From a virus: DNA of 57,240 nt. Shown here piece after piece: positions 24,023-34,124 of the stretch. Position 1 is the stretch's first letter. Each line of letters begins with the position of its first letter. Under the pieces are notes generated by a model. That model worked only from the letters and a program-made list of their open reading frames with translations. It ran no database searches and had not been told where the DNA came from. The DNA lies in the IMG/VR virus record IMGVR_UViG_3300046466_000088, positions 1 to 57,240 of that record; one strand, given 5' to 3'. The position numbers were made by a program, and so were the translations under genes.

Positions 24023-25461
24023 TGGCAGTATTTCAAAATAATTTATTAGCAGGTGCAGGTGCACAAAGTAGTGATAGTATCCATACAATAGACCAATCAA
24101 TTAGGTTTGATGATGCAGCTGAACATTTTATGTATAGTCCTACACCATCTAGTGGTAAAGATTTTTCTACAACCTGCACAATTTCACTTTGGTTTAAAAT
24201 TGCTAATCTAAAACAAGGTATTTTAGCTGGTTCTTTTTATGGTAGTAATGCACGATATAATTTAATACAGATAACTTCAGATGGTCAATTAAAAGAAAAC
24301 GATAGAGTAGGTGGAGCTTCAACAGCAACTGGAACTGGTGGTACATCTTGGATAACAACACGAGTCTTCAGAGACCCTTCAGCTTGGTATCACGCAGTGT
24401 TTGTATGGGATACAACAAATGCAGTTCAATCGGAACGATTCAGACTATATATTAATGGTGTAAGAGAAACAGACTTTGCAACTGCTCCATCCCTTGGTGC
24501 GAGTGAACTTGTTTATTGGTTTGGTAAAAGTTCTTATACTACTTTAGGTGCATACTTTAATGGCACTGGCTATGCAGACACTTTATATTTTGATGGATAT
24601 ATGGCTGAGATGCACGGAATAGATGGAACTGCACTTGACCAAGATAGCTTTGGCGAATTCAATAGTTCAGGTATTTGGATTCCGAAAGAATACACAGGAA
24701 GTCACGGAACAGATGGGTTTTATATAAAAGGTGCAGATGCAAGTGACTTAGGAATAAACAGTGCAGCTAATGGAAATGATTTTACATTAAATGCAATTAG
24801 TTCACATGACCAAGTTCCCGACTCACCTACGAATAATTTTTGTGTAATGAGTCCTATAGACCAGTCAGGATTTACATTAAGTGAGGGTAACTTAAAAACT
24901 GCATATGGGTCAAATAATTCAACTAGTGGAGTTAAAGGAACTGTTGGAATATCAACAGGTAAATGGTATTGGGAAGGTAGAAGAAATTCTGCAAATGTAT
25001 ATCATTGTCAAGTTGCAGTAGCTTCTTCTGAAGTGTCACCAACTAAATTACCCCCTTCAAATACACCTGACAATGGAGGGTCAACAGTAGGGTATTGGGG
25101 GACATCTCTTTATAAAGATGGTGTGGCAGTTCAAACAGTAGCTGCATCTGGAAATGGAGATATTATAGGTCTAGCTTTAGATTTAGATTCAAGTCCTAAC
25201 ACAGTTACATTTACAAAAAATGGTAGTGCTTTAGGCACAGCAGTTTCAGTAACAAGTGGTTTTACTTGGACACCTTGTGAAGGTACAAATCCAAGTGGTT
25301 ATACAGCATCAGTAAATACATCACATAATTTTGGACAAGATGGAACAATGGCAGGAAATATAACTGCTGGTGGTAATAGTGATGCAAATGGAATCGGTGA
25401 TTTTAAATATAGTGTACCAAGTGGTCATCTTTCGGTATGCACAAAGAATGTAGGGAGTTAA
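24022..25461 (+). CDS. Tail protein with LamG-like and SPRY-like domains (479 aa)
   Basis: Residues 35-210 form a concanavalin A/LamG-like domain (TISLWFKIANLKQGILAGSF; YHAVFVWDTT; FRLYINGV; YMAEMHGIDG), a carbohydrate-binding fold. The C-terminal 170 residues (GKWYWEGRRNSANVYHCQVA) resemble a SPRY-type domain. The next gene is a larger paralogue. Likely receptor-binding or tail-surface protein. No enzymatic residues seen. Confidence 0.68.
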   Translation: MAVFQNNLLAGAGAQSSDSIHTIDQSIRFDDAAEHFMYSPTPSSGKDFSTTCTISLWFKIANLKQGILAGSFYGSNARYNLIQITSDGQLKENDRVGGASTATGTGGTSWITTRVFRDPSAWYHAVFVWDTTNAVQSERFRLYINGVRETDFATAPSLGASELVYWFGKSSYTTLGAYFNGTGYADTLYFDGYMAEMHGIDGTALDQDSFGEFNSSGIWIPKEYTGSHGTDGFYIKGADASDLGINSAANGNDFTLNAISSHDQVPDSPTNNFCVMSPIDQSGFTLSEGNLKTAYGSNNSTSGVKGTVGISTGKWYWEGRRNSANVYHCQVAVASSEVSPTKLPPSNTPDNGGSTVGYWGTSLYKDGVAVQTVAASGNGDIIGLALDLDSSPNTVTFTKNGSALGTAVSVTSGFTWTPCEGTNPSGYTASVNTSHNFGQDGTMAGNITAGGNSDANGIGDFKYSVPSGHLSVCTKNVGS

Positions 25462-25462
25462 T

Positions 25463-28192
25463 ATGGCAGCACCAACAATAACAAACGGACAAGAACATTT
25501 CTTTCCGATAATCTACGAAGGCAACGGAGCTGGGCAACGAGTGGGTCGTTTTGTACCTTTTACTGACCAAGCTACTGTTGCTAATAGTTGTTTAATTCAA
25601 CCAGTTGCACAACGAAGACTTGGCAGAACACCAAGTTCAAATGGTAGTGGTACCATATTAACTTTCTCAGCTTGGGTTAAAAGAGGAAGACTTGGAAGTA
25701 TTAGTTCAATTTTTATTGCAAATGATTATGCTTCAGTTGGTGAAGCTTTAGAGTTTAACACCAGTAATCAACTAAATTATTATTGTATTAAAAGTTCTCC
25801 AGGTTCGTATGATTGGAATTACATCACAAATAGAACTTTTGAAGACACTAGCAAATGGTATCATATTATGGTGGCTAGAGATACTACTGATTCAACACAA
25901 GCTGATAGAGTACAAATTTACATTGATGGAGAAAAAGTTACAAGTTGGAATACAGAAACTCAGGCAGGTTCTAATCTAACAGGTTGGATGAATCAAACAA
26001 CTTATGAAAATAGTTTTGGTAATACTAATAATGCAAGTTATGTAAGAGGCATAGGTTATCTTGCAGAAATGAATATGATAGATGGTCAAGCATTATTACC
26101 AGCATCTTTTGGTATTACTGATACTTCAACTGGTAGATGGATTCCAAAAACTGTTGAACCTTTTCCTACAACCACAACTGATATTGCAGTTACTGTTGTA
26201 AGTAGTGGTGGTAATAAATATGCTTTAGATGGTGTAACTCAAGGCACAGTTACTTTAATTGAAGGTGCAACTTATAAGTTTGACCAAAGTGATTCTTCAA
26301 ATTCAGGACATCCATTAAGATTTTCTACAACTTCAGATGGTACACATGGTGGTGGTTCAGAATTTACAAGTGGAGTAACAACAGCAGGAACTCCAGGCTC
26401 ATCTGGTGCTTATACTCAAATAACAGTTCCAACAGGAACTGCAACATTATATTACTATTGTTCAGTACACTCTGGAATGGGAGGTACTGCAAATACTCAA
26501 GACCAATATGGCACAAATGGATTTAGATGTAAGTTCCAAGATAGTTCAGCACTTGGAGATGATACGAGTGGTAAAGGAAATGACCTAACTGCTACAGGAA
26601 TGTCCACTACAAACCAGACTACGGATAGTCCCACACAGAATCATGCGACATTAAGTCCACATAGTTTATATAAAAGTAGTAACTTTACATTATCAGAGGG
26701 TAATTTAAAGGCAACAAGTACATCAGCAGCAGGAACACATAGTGGTCAAGGTGGAATGAGAATACCTAATGGTGGTAAATATTATTGGGAATGTGAGATT
26801 GATGCTGGTAAAGATGGAATGGGAATAGGCATAATTCCAGCAGATACTCCAACGACATCAGCTAATCCTTCAACAGCAACACTTTACTTATCTAATGGCT
26901 CAATGAGAACGGATGGAAGTAATGCCATAAGTTATGGAAGTGGTGTTAGTAATGGTGATATAATGGGTTTTGCTTTAGATTTATCAAACCCAGCAAATGG
27001 TAAACTTTATGTATCTGTAAATGGAACTTATGAAAATAGTGGAAACCCTGTAACAGGAGCTAATCCTGCACCAGCAAATCCATTGATAGGAGACTTTAGA
27101 GTTATATATCAAGATGGTTCTAATGGATATACTCCAGTTTATATTTATAACTTTGGACAAAAAAGTTTTAACACAGCACCACCAACTGGATTTTCTGCTT
27201 TACAACAGGACAACCTACCAGAAACAGTTAAAGGCATAAGTGGATTAGTGTGGACAAAAAACCGAGATTCTACGGATAATCACATTTTGATGGATTCAAG
27301 TAGAGGTGCTGGTCAAAGACTTGAATCAACAGAAACTGGTGCACAAATATTAATAAACAATTCTTTAAATAAATTTTTAGCTGGTGGTCAGCAGATTGGT
27401 AGCTATGCTGATATGAATAGAAGTGGTAATTCTTTTGTAAGCTGGAACTGGGTAGCAAATGCAGGAACAACTGCAAGTAACACTGATGGTTCAGTTACAT
27501 CTACTGTTCAAGCTAATACGACTGCTGGATTTAGTATCGTGCAATTTACTGCACCTAGTGCAGGTAATTTTACAACAGGTCATGGACTATCTTCAACACC
27601 TGAATGGGTTATAGTTCGTATGGTAAATGCTACATCTAATTGGGCAGTTTATCATAAATCTGTATATGATGCTTCTGGTAACCAATTTAGTGCAAGTTTA
27701 AATAGTAATGCTGCTTACTCTGATTTAGGGTCAGCTATTTGGGGTGCTGGTATGACTTCAAGCACATTAGGATTAACTTCAGATGGTGTTGTAACTGCTG
27801 GAGCAGTTTCACTAGCTTATGCTTGGCACTCTGTAGATGGCTTTAGTAAATTTGGAAAATACACTGGAAACGGAAGCACAAATGGTCCGTTTGGGTACAC
27901 AGGATTTAGACCAGCTTGGTTTTTAGTAAAAAGAATTGATACAGCAAATGATTGGCAGTTATTTGATTCTGCAAGAAATCCATTTAATCCAGTAGACAGA
28001 AGACTTTATCCAAATTTAACTAATGTAGAGGCAGTTGGTAGTACATCAGATATTTTTGATTTTACAGCAAATGGATTTAAAGTTAGAGAAGATAATGCAG
28101 CTATTAATGCAAGTGGTGGAACATACATCTACATGGCATTTGCTGAACATCCATTTGTTGGAGATGGCACAAGTCCTGTAACTGCACGATAG
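25463..28192 (+). CDS. Multidomain tail protein: LamG, cupredoxin-like, SPRY-like (909 aa)
   Basis: Residues 60-230 are LamG-like and paralogous to the gene before. Residues 237-345 look like a cupredoxin: H283 (SGHPLRF) and the loop C333-x2-H336-x2-M339 (YYYCSVHSGM) match type-1 copper ligands as in amicyanin. Residues 385-570 are SPRY-like. The C-terminal 300 residues contain FTTGHGLSSTPEWVIVRMVN and AYAWHSVDGFSKFGKYTGNG, a repeat domain common in marine phage tail proteins. Likely a receptor-binding or tail-surface protein. Copper binding is inferred from residues only. Confidence 0.7.
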   Translation: MAAPTITNGQEHFFPIIYEGNGAGQRVGRFVPFTDQATVANSCLIQPVAQRRLGRTPSSNGSGTILTFSAWVKRGRLGSISSIFIANDYASVGEALEFNTSNQLNYYCIKSSPGSYDWNYITNRTFEDTSKWYHIMVARDTTDSTQADRVQIYIDGEKVTSWNTETQAGSNLTGWMNQTTYENSFGNTNNASYVRGIGYLAEMNMIDGQALLPASFGITDTSTGRWIPKTVEPFPTTTTDIAVTVVSSGGNKYALDGVTQGTVTLIEGATYKFDQSDSSNSGHPLRFSTTSDGTHGGGSEFTSGVTTAGTPGSSGAYTQITVPTGTATLYYYCSVHSGMGGTANTQDQYGTNGFRCKFQDSSALGDDTSGKGNDLTATGMSTTNQTTDSPTQNHATLSPHSLYKSSNFTLSEGNLKATSTSAAGTHSGQGGMRIPNGGKYYWECEIDAGKDGMGIGIIPADTPTTSANPSTATLYLSNGSMRTDGSNAISYGSGVSNGDIMGFALDLSNPANGKLYVSVNGTYENSGNPVTGANPAPANPLIGDFRVIYQDGSNGYTPVYIYNFGQKSFNTAPPTGFSALQQDNLPETVKGISGLVWTKNRDSTDNHILMDSSRGAGQRLESTETGAQILINNSLNKFLAGGQQIGSYADMNRSGNSFVSWNWVANAGTTASNTDGSVTSTVQANTTAGFSIVQFTAPSAGNFTTGHGLSSTPEWVIVRMVNATSNWAVYHKSVYDASGNQFSASLNSNAAYSDLGSAIWGAGMTSSTLGLTSDGVVTAGAVSLAYAWHSVDGFSKFGKYTGNGSTNGPFGYTGFRPAWFLVKRIDTANDWQLFDSARNPFNPVDRRLYPNLTNVEAVGSTSDIFDFTANGFKVREDNAAINASGGTYIYMAFAEHPFVGDGTSPVTAR

Positions 28193-28194
28193 GG

Positions 28195-28223
28195 TTGTAT
28201 TTAAATAACTAATAGTTTATAAT
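28195..28223 (+). promoter_or_regulatory. Sigma70-like promoter inside the tail region
   Basis: TTGTAT (28195-28200), 17-base spacer, TATAAT (28218-28223), in the 64-base gap before the 210-residue gene. The -10 is perfect and the -35 has four of six consensus bases. It would give separate expression of the distal tail genes. Confidence 0.55.
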
Positions 28224-28256
28224 ATTAATTAACACAATAACATAAGGAGAAATATA

Positions 28257-28889
28257 ATGTGGGCAAAAGTAAAAGCTGACCAAGTTATTGAAATCTTCAG
28301 TGGTGCTAAAGCTATAACTGATAATAATGGTATTCAGCATCCTGCAAGTATATTTAGTAATTGGTCAAAAGCAGAATTAGCTAATATTGGTTTTTATCCA
28401 GTAACTCAGGCAACACCTGCTGATAATAGATTTTATAGAAATGGAGCTGCAAGTTATAGCTTTAGTAATGGAGTCGTTACTGAAACTATGAGTTCAACTG
28501 CACATGAAATAGCTGACGTTACAGTTACAGATGAAGATGGTAACGTAGTTAATGATAGTGAAGGTAATCCAACAATACAAACTGGTTTAATATCTCAATA
28601 TAAAATGGATATTGATAAACTTGCTTATGATTTATTACAACCATCAGACTGGATGGTGGTAAGAGAAATGGAAACTGGGGTATCAGTACCAGATACATGG
28701 TCAACGTATAGAGCAGGTGTACGAACTAAAGCTGCAGAGATGAAAACTGCAGTATCTGCTGTAACTTCAGTAGGTGCATTAAAAGATTTACATGTAGTTT
28801 ATACACAAGTAACTGCAGAAGATAATACTGTTTCAACAACAATAGCAAGTGGAATATTATATAATTTTGGTGAACCACCAACAGAATAG
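28257..28889 (+). CDS. Tail fibre-associated protein (210 aa)
   Basis: Starts MWAKVKADQVIEIFSGAKAI behind AAGGAGAAATATA. The C-terminal part (SDWMVVREMETGVSVPDTWS then YRAGVRTKAAEM) resembles tail-fibre assembly or DUF4376-like proteins. Lies between fibre genes, with its own promoter upstream. Chaperone or structural part cannot be told apart. Confidence 0.6.
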   Translation: MWAKVKADQVIEIFSGAKAITDNNGIQHPASIFSNWSKAELANIGFYPVTQATPADNRFYRNGAASYSFSNGVVTETMSSTAHEIADVTVTDEDGNVVNDSEGNPTIQTGLISQYKMDIDKLAYDLLQPSDWMVVREMETGVSVPDTWSTYRAGVRTKAAEMKTAVSAVTSVGALKDLHVVYTQVTAEDNTVSTTIASGILYNFGEPPTE

Positions 28890-28900
28890 GGGAAAATTAA

Positions 28901-29872
28901 ATGGCAACATTTACGTCAAGGATTAGACTTGAGAAGCAAGATAATGGAGCAAACTCAGGAACATGGGGTACTGTACTTAATCAAAACGTAATTGATTTGG
29001 TTGATGATGCAGTTGCAGGTTATACGATTGTTTCATGTAGTTCAGCAATAACATTATCATCTAATAATGGTTCTGCTGACCAATCTCGTAGTGCAATTCT
29101 TGAACTTCAAGGAACATTAACATCTAGTGTTGACATTACAATTCCTTCAGTATCTAAGATTTATTTTGTAAAAAATAATACTTCAGGTTCACATGCCATT
29201 ACATTAAAAACTGCAGCAACAACTGCAAAAACTACAGTTACTCAAGGTGGTACTGGTCCATTTATTTGTGATGGTACAAATGTATTTACTGGAGCTGACA
29301 CTACAGGTTTAGGTTTAGGTACAGCAGCTACATTAGACTTTGGTACTGGTGATGCAAATTTAATACCAGTATCAAGTGCAGATATAAGATATATACCCAC
29401 TTCAACTTCTTCAACTATTAGTTCTAATAAAGTATTTAGTGGTACTGTTATTACTTCAGGAACAAATACATTTACTTCAACCACTACCCAATCAGGTAAG
29501 GCAGTATTTACTGCTGAAGTATCAGCAGCTTCATCAGCAACTTTTTCAGGTGCAGTAGGAACTCCTGAAGTTTCAATTGCAAGTGCAACTTCAATGAATG
29601 TAGATTTCTCAGCAGGAAATAATTTTGCTATTACATTAGGAACAAATGCTACACTTGCTGGAGCAGTTAATGGTAAGGTAGGTCAATCAGGTACAATAAC
29701 AATAACACAAGATGGTACAGGAAGTAGAACATTATCTTATGGAGCTGCTTATAATTTTCCAAGTGGAACAGCACCTACACTTTCAACTGCTGCTGCTGCA
29801 AAAGATATTATAGTTTATAAAGTAAGAGAAGTTTCATCTGTAGATTGTGCCAGTATTCTTAATCTTTCATAG
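28901..29872 (+). CDS. Tail fibre-like protein (323 aa)
   Basis: The N-terminus (RIRLEKQDNGANSGTWGTVL) is a pattern common at the start of marine phage tail fibres. The body is Thr/Ser/Ala-rich. The last 90 residues share QDGTGSRTLSYGAAYNFPSG with the 610-residue fibre. Likely a receptor-facing fibre using the same C-terminal module. Confidence 0.65.
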   Translation: MATFTSRIRLEKQDNGANSGTWGTVLNQNVIDLVDDAVAGYTIVSCSSAITLSSNNGSADQSRSAILELQGTLTSSVDITIPSVSKIYFVKNNTSGSHAITLKTAATTAKTTVTQGGTGPFICDGTNVFTGADTTGLGLGTAATLDFGTGDANLIPVSSADIRYIPTSTSSTISSNKVFSGTVITSGTNTFTSTTTQSGKAVFTAEVSAASSATFSGAVGTPEVSIASATSMNVDFSAGNNFAITLGTNATLAGAVNGKVGQSGTITITQDGTGSRTLSYGAAYNFPSGTAPTLSTAAAAKDIIVYKVREVSSVDCASILNLS

Positions 29873-29880
29873 GGGATTCT

Positions 29881-31713
29881 ATGTCAACAGAAACACAGCT
29901 TCAACTACTTAAACTTGACTTTGCTCCAGGCTTTCATAGAGAGTCAACTCAATATGCAGAACAAGGTAAGTGGTTTGATGGTAATAGAGTTAGATTTAGA
30001 GCAGGTAAACCTGAAAATATAGGTGGTTGGAACTTTAAAGTAAGTTCTCATTTTGAAGGAACTGGTAGAGATTTAATTAGTTGGACTGATAATGATACAT
30101 TAAAGAGGGCAGCTTTTGGAACTGAATCAAAACTTTACACTTATTTTGGTGGTGTTAATTATGACATTACTCCTATTACCTCAACAGTTACTGTAACAAA
30201 TAAATTAACAACTGCAGCAGGTAGTACAAAAGTTTTAGTAAGTACAACTAATAATTTATCTACTGGAGACTTTGTAGAATTTACATCAATGGCAGCAACT
30301 ATTGGTGGTAATGTATTTTTTACAAGTGGTAGTGATTTTAAAGTTAGTGTTATTGATAGTAATTCATTTGAAGTATTATCATCAACAACTGCAGCAGCTA
30401 CATCAGCAGCAACTGGTGAAGTAACAATAAATTTTTTATTACCAGTAGGTACATCAACAGCAGTTACAGGTTTAGGTTGGAATGCAGGTTATTATGGTCA
30501 AGGTGGTTATGGAGAACCAAAGACTCAATCAGATATAACTATATTACCAAGACAGTGGACATTAGATACATGGGGTGAAGATTTAGTTGCAGGTTTAAGA
30601 GGTGGACGTGTTTATTATTGGGAAACTTCTATAGGTATTAACCAAAGAATAATTGAAGTAAGTGCAGCACCAAGTGTAAGTAATACATTAATTGTTTCTC
30701 AAGAAGATAGACATTTAATTTGCATGGGAACAAATGAATTTACAGGTGGTGCATTTAATCCATTATTAGTTAGATGGTCAAATCAAAATGATTTTAATAA
30801 TTGGACACCTTCAGTAAGTTCAACTTCAGGTGAAGCTATATTAGGTTCAGGAAATAGAATTGTAGCAGCAGCTCGTAGTAGAAATAATATAATTATTTTA
30901 ACTGATAAGTCTGCACATACTATGCAATTTATTGGACCACCATTTACGTTTGGTTTTAATGAGATAGGTACAAACTGTGGTGCAGTAGGTTTACATGCAG
31001 CTAAAGATTTTGATGGTAGAGTTTATTGGATGGGTACTGCAAACTTTTATGTGTTTGATGGTACAGTTAAAAATTTACCTTGTACAGTAAGACGATTTGT
31101 TTTTGACGATATTAATTTAGACCAATCAGATAAAATATTTGCAGGTGTTAATTCACAGTTTAAAGAGATAACATGGTTGTACTGTTCTAAAAATTCTACT
31201 GAATGTGATAGGTACGTAACCTTTAATCCAAATGAAAACTATTGGGTATATGGTTCAACTCACTTTACAACTTTTGAAGATAAGGGTGTATTTGCTAATA
31301 CAATCACAACTGGTCGTGAAGATGATGGTGATTCATACTTATATGATAATGAACCTGAAGGTATTTATACTGCAAATGGAAATGGTATTGAATCATTTGT
31401 AGAGTCAGCAGATTTTGATATGTCTCAAGGTAATGAGATAATGTTTATAGATAGAATGGTTCCTGACTTTACATTAAACAATGAAGTATCAGGAACATCT
31501 GGACAACTTAATGTACAGTTTACTACTAAGAGATATCCAGATGCAAATGAATCAACAACAAAAGGACCTTTTATTATACAACCAAATACTGAAAAGGTTT
31601 CAATGAGAGCCAGAGGAAGACAAGCAAAAATAAGAGTGGCAACTTCAACAACAGGCACAAGTTGGAGATATGGTACAGTAAGGCTTGATATAGGCTCAGA
31701 TGGGATGAGATAA
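29881..31713 (+). CDS. P22 gp10-like tail accessory (DNA-stabilising) protein (610 aa)
   Basis: The N-terminus FAPGFHRESTQYAEQGKWFD then GNRVRFRAGKPENIGGW, and later WSNQNDFNNWTPS, are typical of the P22 gp10 family, which closes the tail hub under gp4. Length is about 130 residues above P22 gp10 (472), with a Thr/Ser insertion near residues 100-200. Occurs with a gp4-like gene, as in P22. Confidence 0.78.
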   Translation: MSTETQLQLLKLDFAPGFHRESTQYAEQGKWFDGNRVRFRAGKPENIGGWNFKVSSHFEGTGRDLISWTDNDTLKRAAFGTESKLYTYFGGVNYDITPITSTVTVTNKLTTAAGSTKVLVSTTNNLSTGDFVEFTSMAATIGGNVFFTSGSDFKVSVIDSNSFEVLSSTTAAATSAATGEVTINFLLPVGTSTAVTGLGWNAGYYGQGGYGEPKTQSDITILPRQWTLDTWGEDLVAGLRGGRVYYWETSIGINQRIIEVSAAPSVSNTLIVSQEDRHLICMGTNEFTGGAFNPLLVRWSNQNDFNNWTPSVSSTSGEAILGSGNRIVAAARSRNNIIILTDKSAHTMQFIGPPFTFGFNEIGTNCGAVGLHAAKDFDGRVYWMGTANFYVFDGTVKNLPCTVRRFVFDDINLDQSDKIFAGVNSQFKEITWLYCSKNSTECDRYVTFNPNENYWVYGSTHFTTFEDKGVFANTITTGREDDGDSYLYDNEPEGIYTANGNGIESFVESADFDMSQGNEIMFIDRMVPDFTLNNEVSGTSGQLNVQFTTKRYPDANESTTKGPFIIQPNTEKVSMRARGRQAKIRVATSTTGTSWRYGTVRLDIGSDGMR

Positions 31714-32000
31714 TGTCTACAAATAAAGCTACAGTTTTTCCTGAATTAATAGACACGTTTGGAATATTAACGACACGAGAACAAAAAATTTTATTTGATA
31801 TTATAAAACAATGGGCAGATTCTTTAACAACTGAATTAACCTCACAGATTATTCAGGAACAAGCTAGAGAATCAATAAGAGTTGCAAGAGTGGTTAATAC
31901 AGCAAATGTACCTAACCCTCAAGCAGGTGATATAAGATTTAACATTTCAACTTCAAAGTTCCAGGGATATACTGGAAGTGCATGGGTTGATTTTCATTAG
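31713..32000 (+). CDS. Small tail-associated protein (95 aa)
   Basis: Start overlaps the gp10-like stop (TAATG). Helical N-terminus (TREQKILFDIIKQWADSLTT), then a C-terminal PQAGDIRFNISTSKFQGYTG, a short beta motif frequent at fibre ends. Probably a tail component. Confidence 0.65.
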   Translation: MSTNKATVFPELIDTFGILTTREQKILFDIIKQWADSLTTELTSQIIQEQARESIRVARVVNTANVPNPQAGDIRFNISTSKFQGYTGSAWVDFH

Positions 32001-32008
32001 GAGTAATT

Positions 32009-32797
32009 ATGGGAGCAGGTGGTAGACAAAACTACGCACAAAATGCATTAGCCACATTATTTACAGAACAGTTTAGAAATCAAGGAGCTATTGGTCCTAA
32101 TGATAATCCACGAAATTTACAAGAGTTAACTGATGCTATGGCTAACAATAAATCTAGGCAAGAAGGATTAACACCTAATCAAGAATTAGTTGAGCAATAT
32201 ACTCCTCAAAGAACATCTACTAAAGATACAGTTCAAGATGTTTTAAAAAGATATACTGAAGGAACTGGTGTAGTACCTACTTCACAATCAGCAGGACTAC
32301 AAGGAATACTAGATAAGATAGCTGCAGAGAAAGAAGCATTAAAAGATTTAACTGTAACTGAAACATCTACAAGAATGGTTCCACAATATGAAGTGACTTA
32401 TCCTACCACAAGTCCATATCAACAACAAAGAGCACCAACAATGACTACCTCATTACCACAGGGGGCTGTTCTGACAAGAGGAGCTTATGGTCAAGAATTT
32501 CTTCAAGCTCCAATGCAATCGTCAGGCTTGTACCAACAAAATACAAACCCACAATATAGACGAGTAGGTAGTAAACAAATTACAGACACAAATGTAAGAC
32601 CTGCAATAGCTGGTGATTCAGTATTTGATAAACAACAAAAATTAATAAATGCTCTACAAGGACAGTACGATACAAGAAATAAATATACTTCACCAAGTTC
32701 TACAGGTATTCAAAGTTTAATAGCTGAACCTATTGTAAATCAGTCACAAACAGGATATAATAATATAAACGAAATTATGAGAAGGTATATAGGATAA
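32009..32797 (+). CDS. Hypothetical virion protein (262 aa)
   Basis: Gln/Thr/Pro-rich and poorly ordered by composition, starting MGAGGRQNYAQNALATLFTE behind TAGGAGTAATT. First of the gene group that, by position, makes the internal or ejection proteins. No family recognised. Confidence 0.6.
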   Translation: MGAGGRQNYAQNALATLFTEQFRNQGAIGPNDNPRNLQELTDAMANNKSRQEGLTPNQELVEQYTPQRTSTKDTVQDVLKRYTEGTGVVPTSQSAGLQGILDKIAAEKEALKDLTVTETSTRMVPQYEVTYPTTSPYQQQRAPTMTTSLPQGAVLTRGAYGQEFLQAPMQSSGLYQQNTNPQYRRVGSKQITDTNVRPAIAGDSVFDKQQKLINALQGQYDTRNKYTSPSSTGIQSLIAEPIVNQSQTGYNNINEIMRRYIG

Positions 32798-34116
32798 TGA
32801 TGCAAAATAAAATGACAGCTCCACCATTACAAGGAATATCTAACTTGATGAAGATGCAAGGTAGAATGGGTGACACTGAATTAGTGCATATGAGTCCTAT
32901 GGAAGTTAAAGGTTTATCTTCATTGGGTAGACTAACTCGTAATCCTGACACAGGTTTACCTGAAGCATTTAGCATTGGTGGATTTTTTAGAGATATTGTA
33001 GCTCCTACAGCATTAGCTGCAATTCCAGTTGTAGGTCCATATGCTTCAGCAGGTTATCAAATGGCTAAGACTGGTGCAATGGGTGGTAGTTTTATTGATG
33101 CAGCTACAGCAGGTTTAATGAGTTTTGCAGGTGGTAAATTAGGTGGAAAAATAGCAGAAGGTTTAACCACTGCAACAGGTGCTGCAGCAGATGCAGGTTC
33201 AGGAGCTGCTGCTGATGCATTAACAACAATGCCTGATATTGGACAACAAGCATTTGATTCTGCAGTAACTCAACAAATTCCTTTAGGAGATGTTACAACA
33301 ACAGGAGCACCAAGTTTCATGAGGGCAGCAGCAGATAGTGCAGCAGGAAGAGTTGCACAAGGTTCAACTGCTATTGCAGATAGGATAGGAAGTGGTTTAT
33401 CATCACTATCAGATATGAGTTTGGGAGATATTGCTTCTAATTTAATTCCTAAAACACCTAAAGATATAGGTGAAGCATTAGGAAGAACAATAGGTTCAGC
33501 TTCAGCAGATGCTATGTTACAAGATAAACTACAATCAGAAAATATTCCAAAAGAAGTTAAAGATGCTGAAACAGTTCAACAAGAATTTTCAACAGGTAAA
33601 CTACAAAACATGAACCCTCAATATGCAGATAAAGATTTGTCTGCCTCACGAATCGTAGGTGCAATGCAAGGAACTCAAGCACCTTTACAATTTACTGACC
33701 CTAGTTATTCACCTGCAGTGACAGGTAATTTAAGTTCAATACTAGGTGCCAAGAATGGAGGTGCTATGTCTAATCTGAAGGAGAGAGCAATGGGCAGCCA
33801 AAGTAAAGGTCTAGCAGATGCGTTAGAATCTATTACTGAAGGTGCTGAAGACATTGTAGACATGGGGGGAGGGCAGGTTTATTTTGAAGGTATGGTAAAA
33901 GGTGATGGTGATGGTATGTCAGATGAAATACCTTTTAGTATTGAAGGACAACAACCTGCTTTATTAAGTAGAGACGAATACGTGTTACCTGCTGACGTTG
34001 TATCAGCTTTAGGTAATGGTTCATCTAATGCAGGTGCAGATATGTTAGATAAGTTTATGACTGACGTTAGAGAAAAAACTATGGGGAGAGAAAGACAGAT
34101 TAACCAAATAGGATAG
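32797..34116 (+). CDS. Internal virion-like protein with DTELVHMS motif (439 aa)
   Basis: Residues 26-57 (GDTELVHMSPMEVKGLSSLG, then NPDTGLPEAF) match a motif shared with the 736-residue protein two genes on. Ala/Gly-rich hydrophobic stretches (residues 65-130) could insert into membranes. The C-terminal part holds SDEIPFSIEGQQPALLSRDE then YVLPADVVSALG, a conserved module in marine phages. Likely ejected or internal head protein. Confidence 0.65.
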   Translation: MMQNKMTAPPLQGISNLMKMQGRMGDTELVHMSPMEVKGLSSLGRLTRNPDTGLPEAFSIGGFFRDIVAPTALAAIPVVGPYASAGYQMAKTGAMGGSFIDAATAGLMSFAGGKLGGKIAEGLTTATGAAADAGSGAAADALTTMPDIGQQAFDSAVTQQIPLGDVTTTGAPSFMRAAADSAAGRVAQGSTAIADRIGSGLSSLSDMSLGDIASNLIPKTPKDIGEALGRTIGSASADAMLQDKLQSENIPKEVKDAETVQQEFSTGKLQNMNPQYADKDLSASRIVGAMQGTQAPLQFTDPSYSPAVTGNLSSILGAKNGGAMSNLKERAMGSQSKGLADALESITEGAEDIVDMGGGQVYFEGMVKGDGDGMSDEIPFSIEGQQPALLSRDEYVLPADVVSALGNGSSNAGADMLDKFMTDVREKTMGRERQINQIG

Positions 34117-34124
34117 GAGTAATA

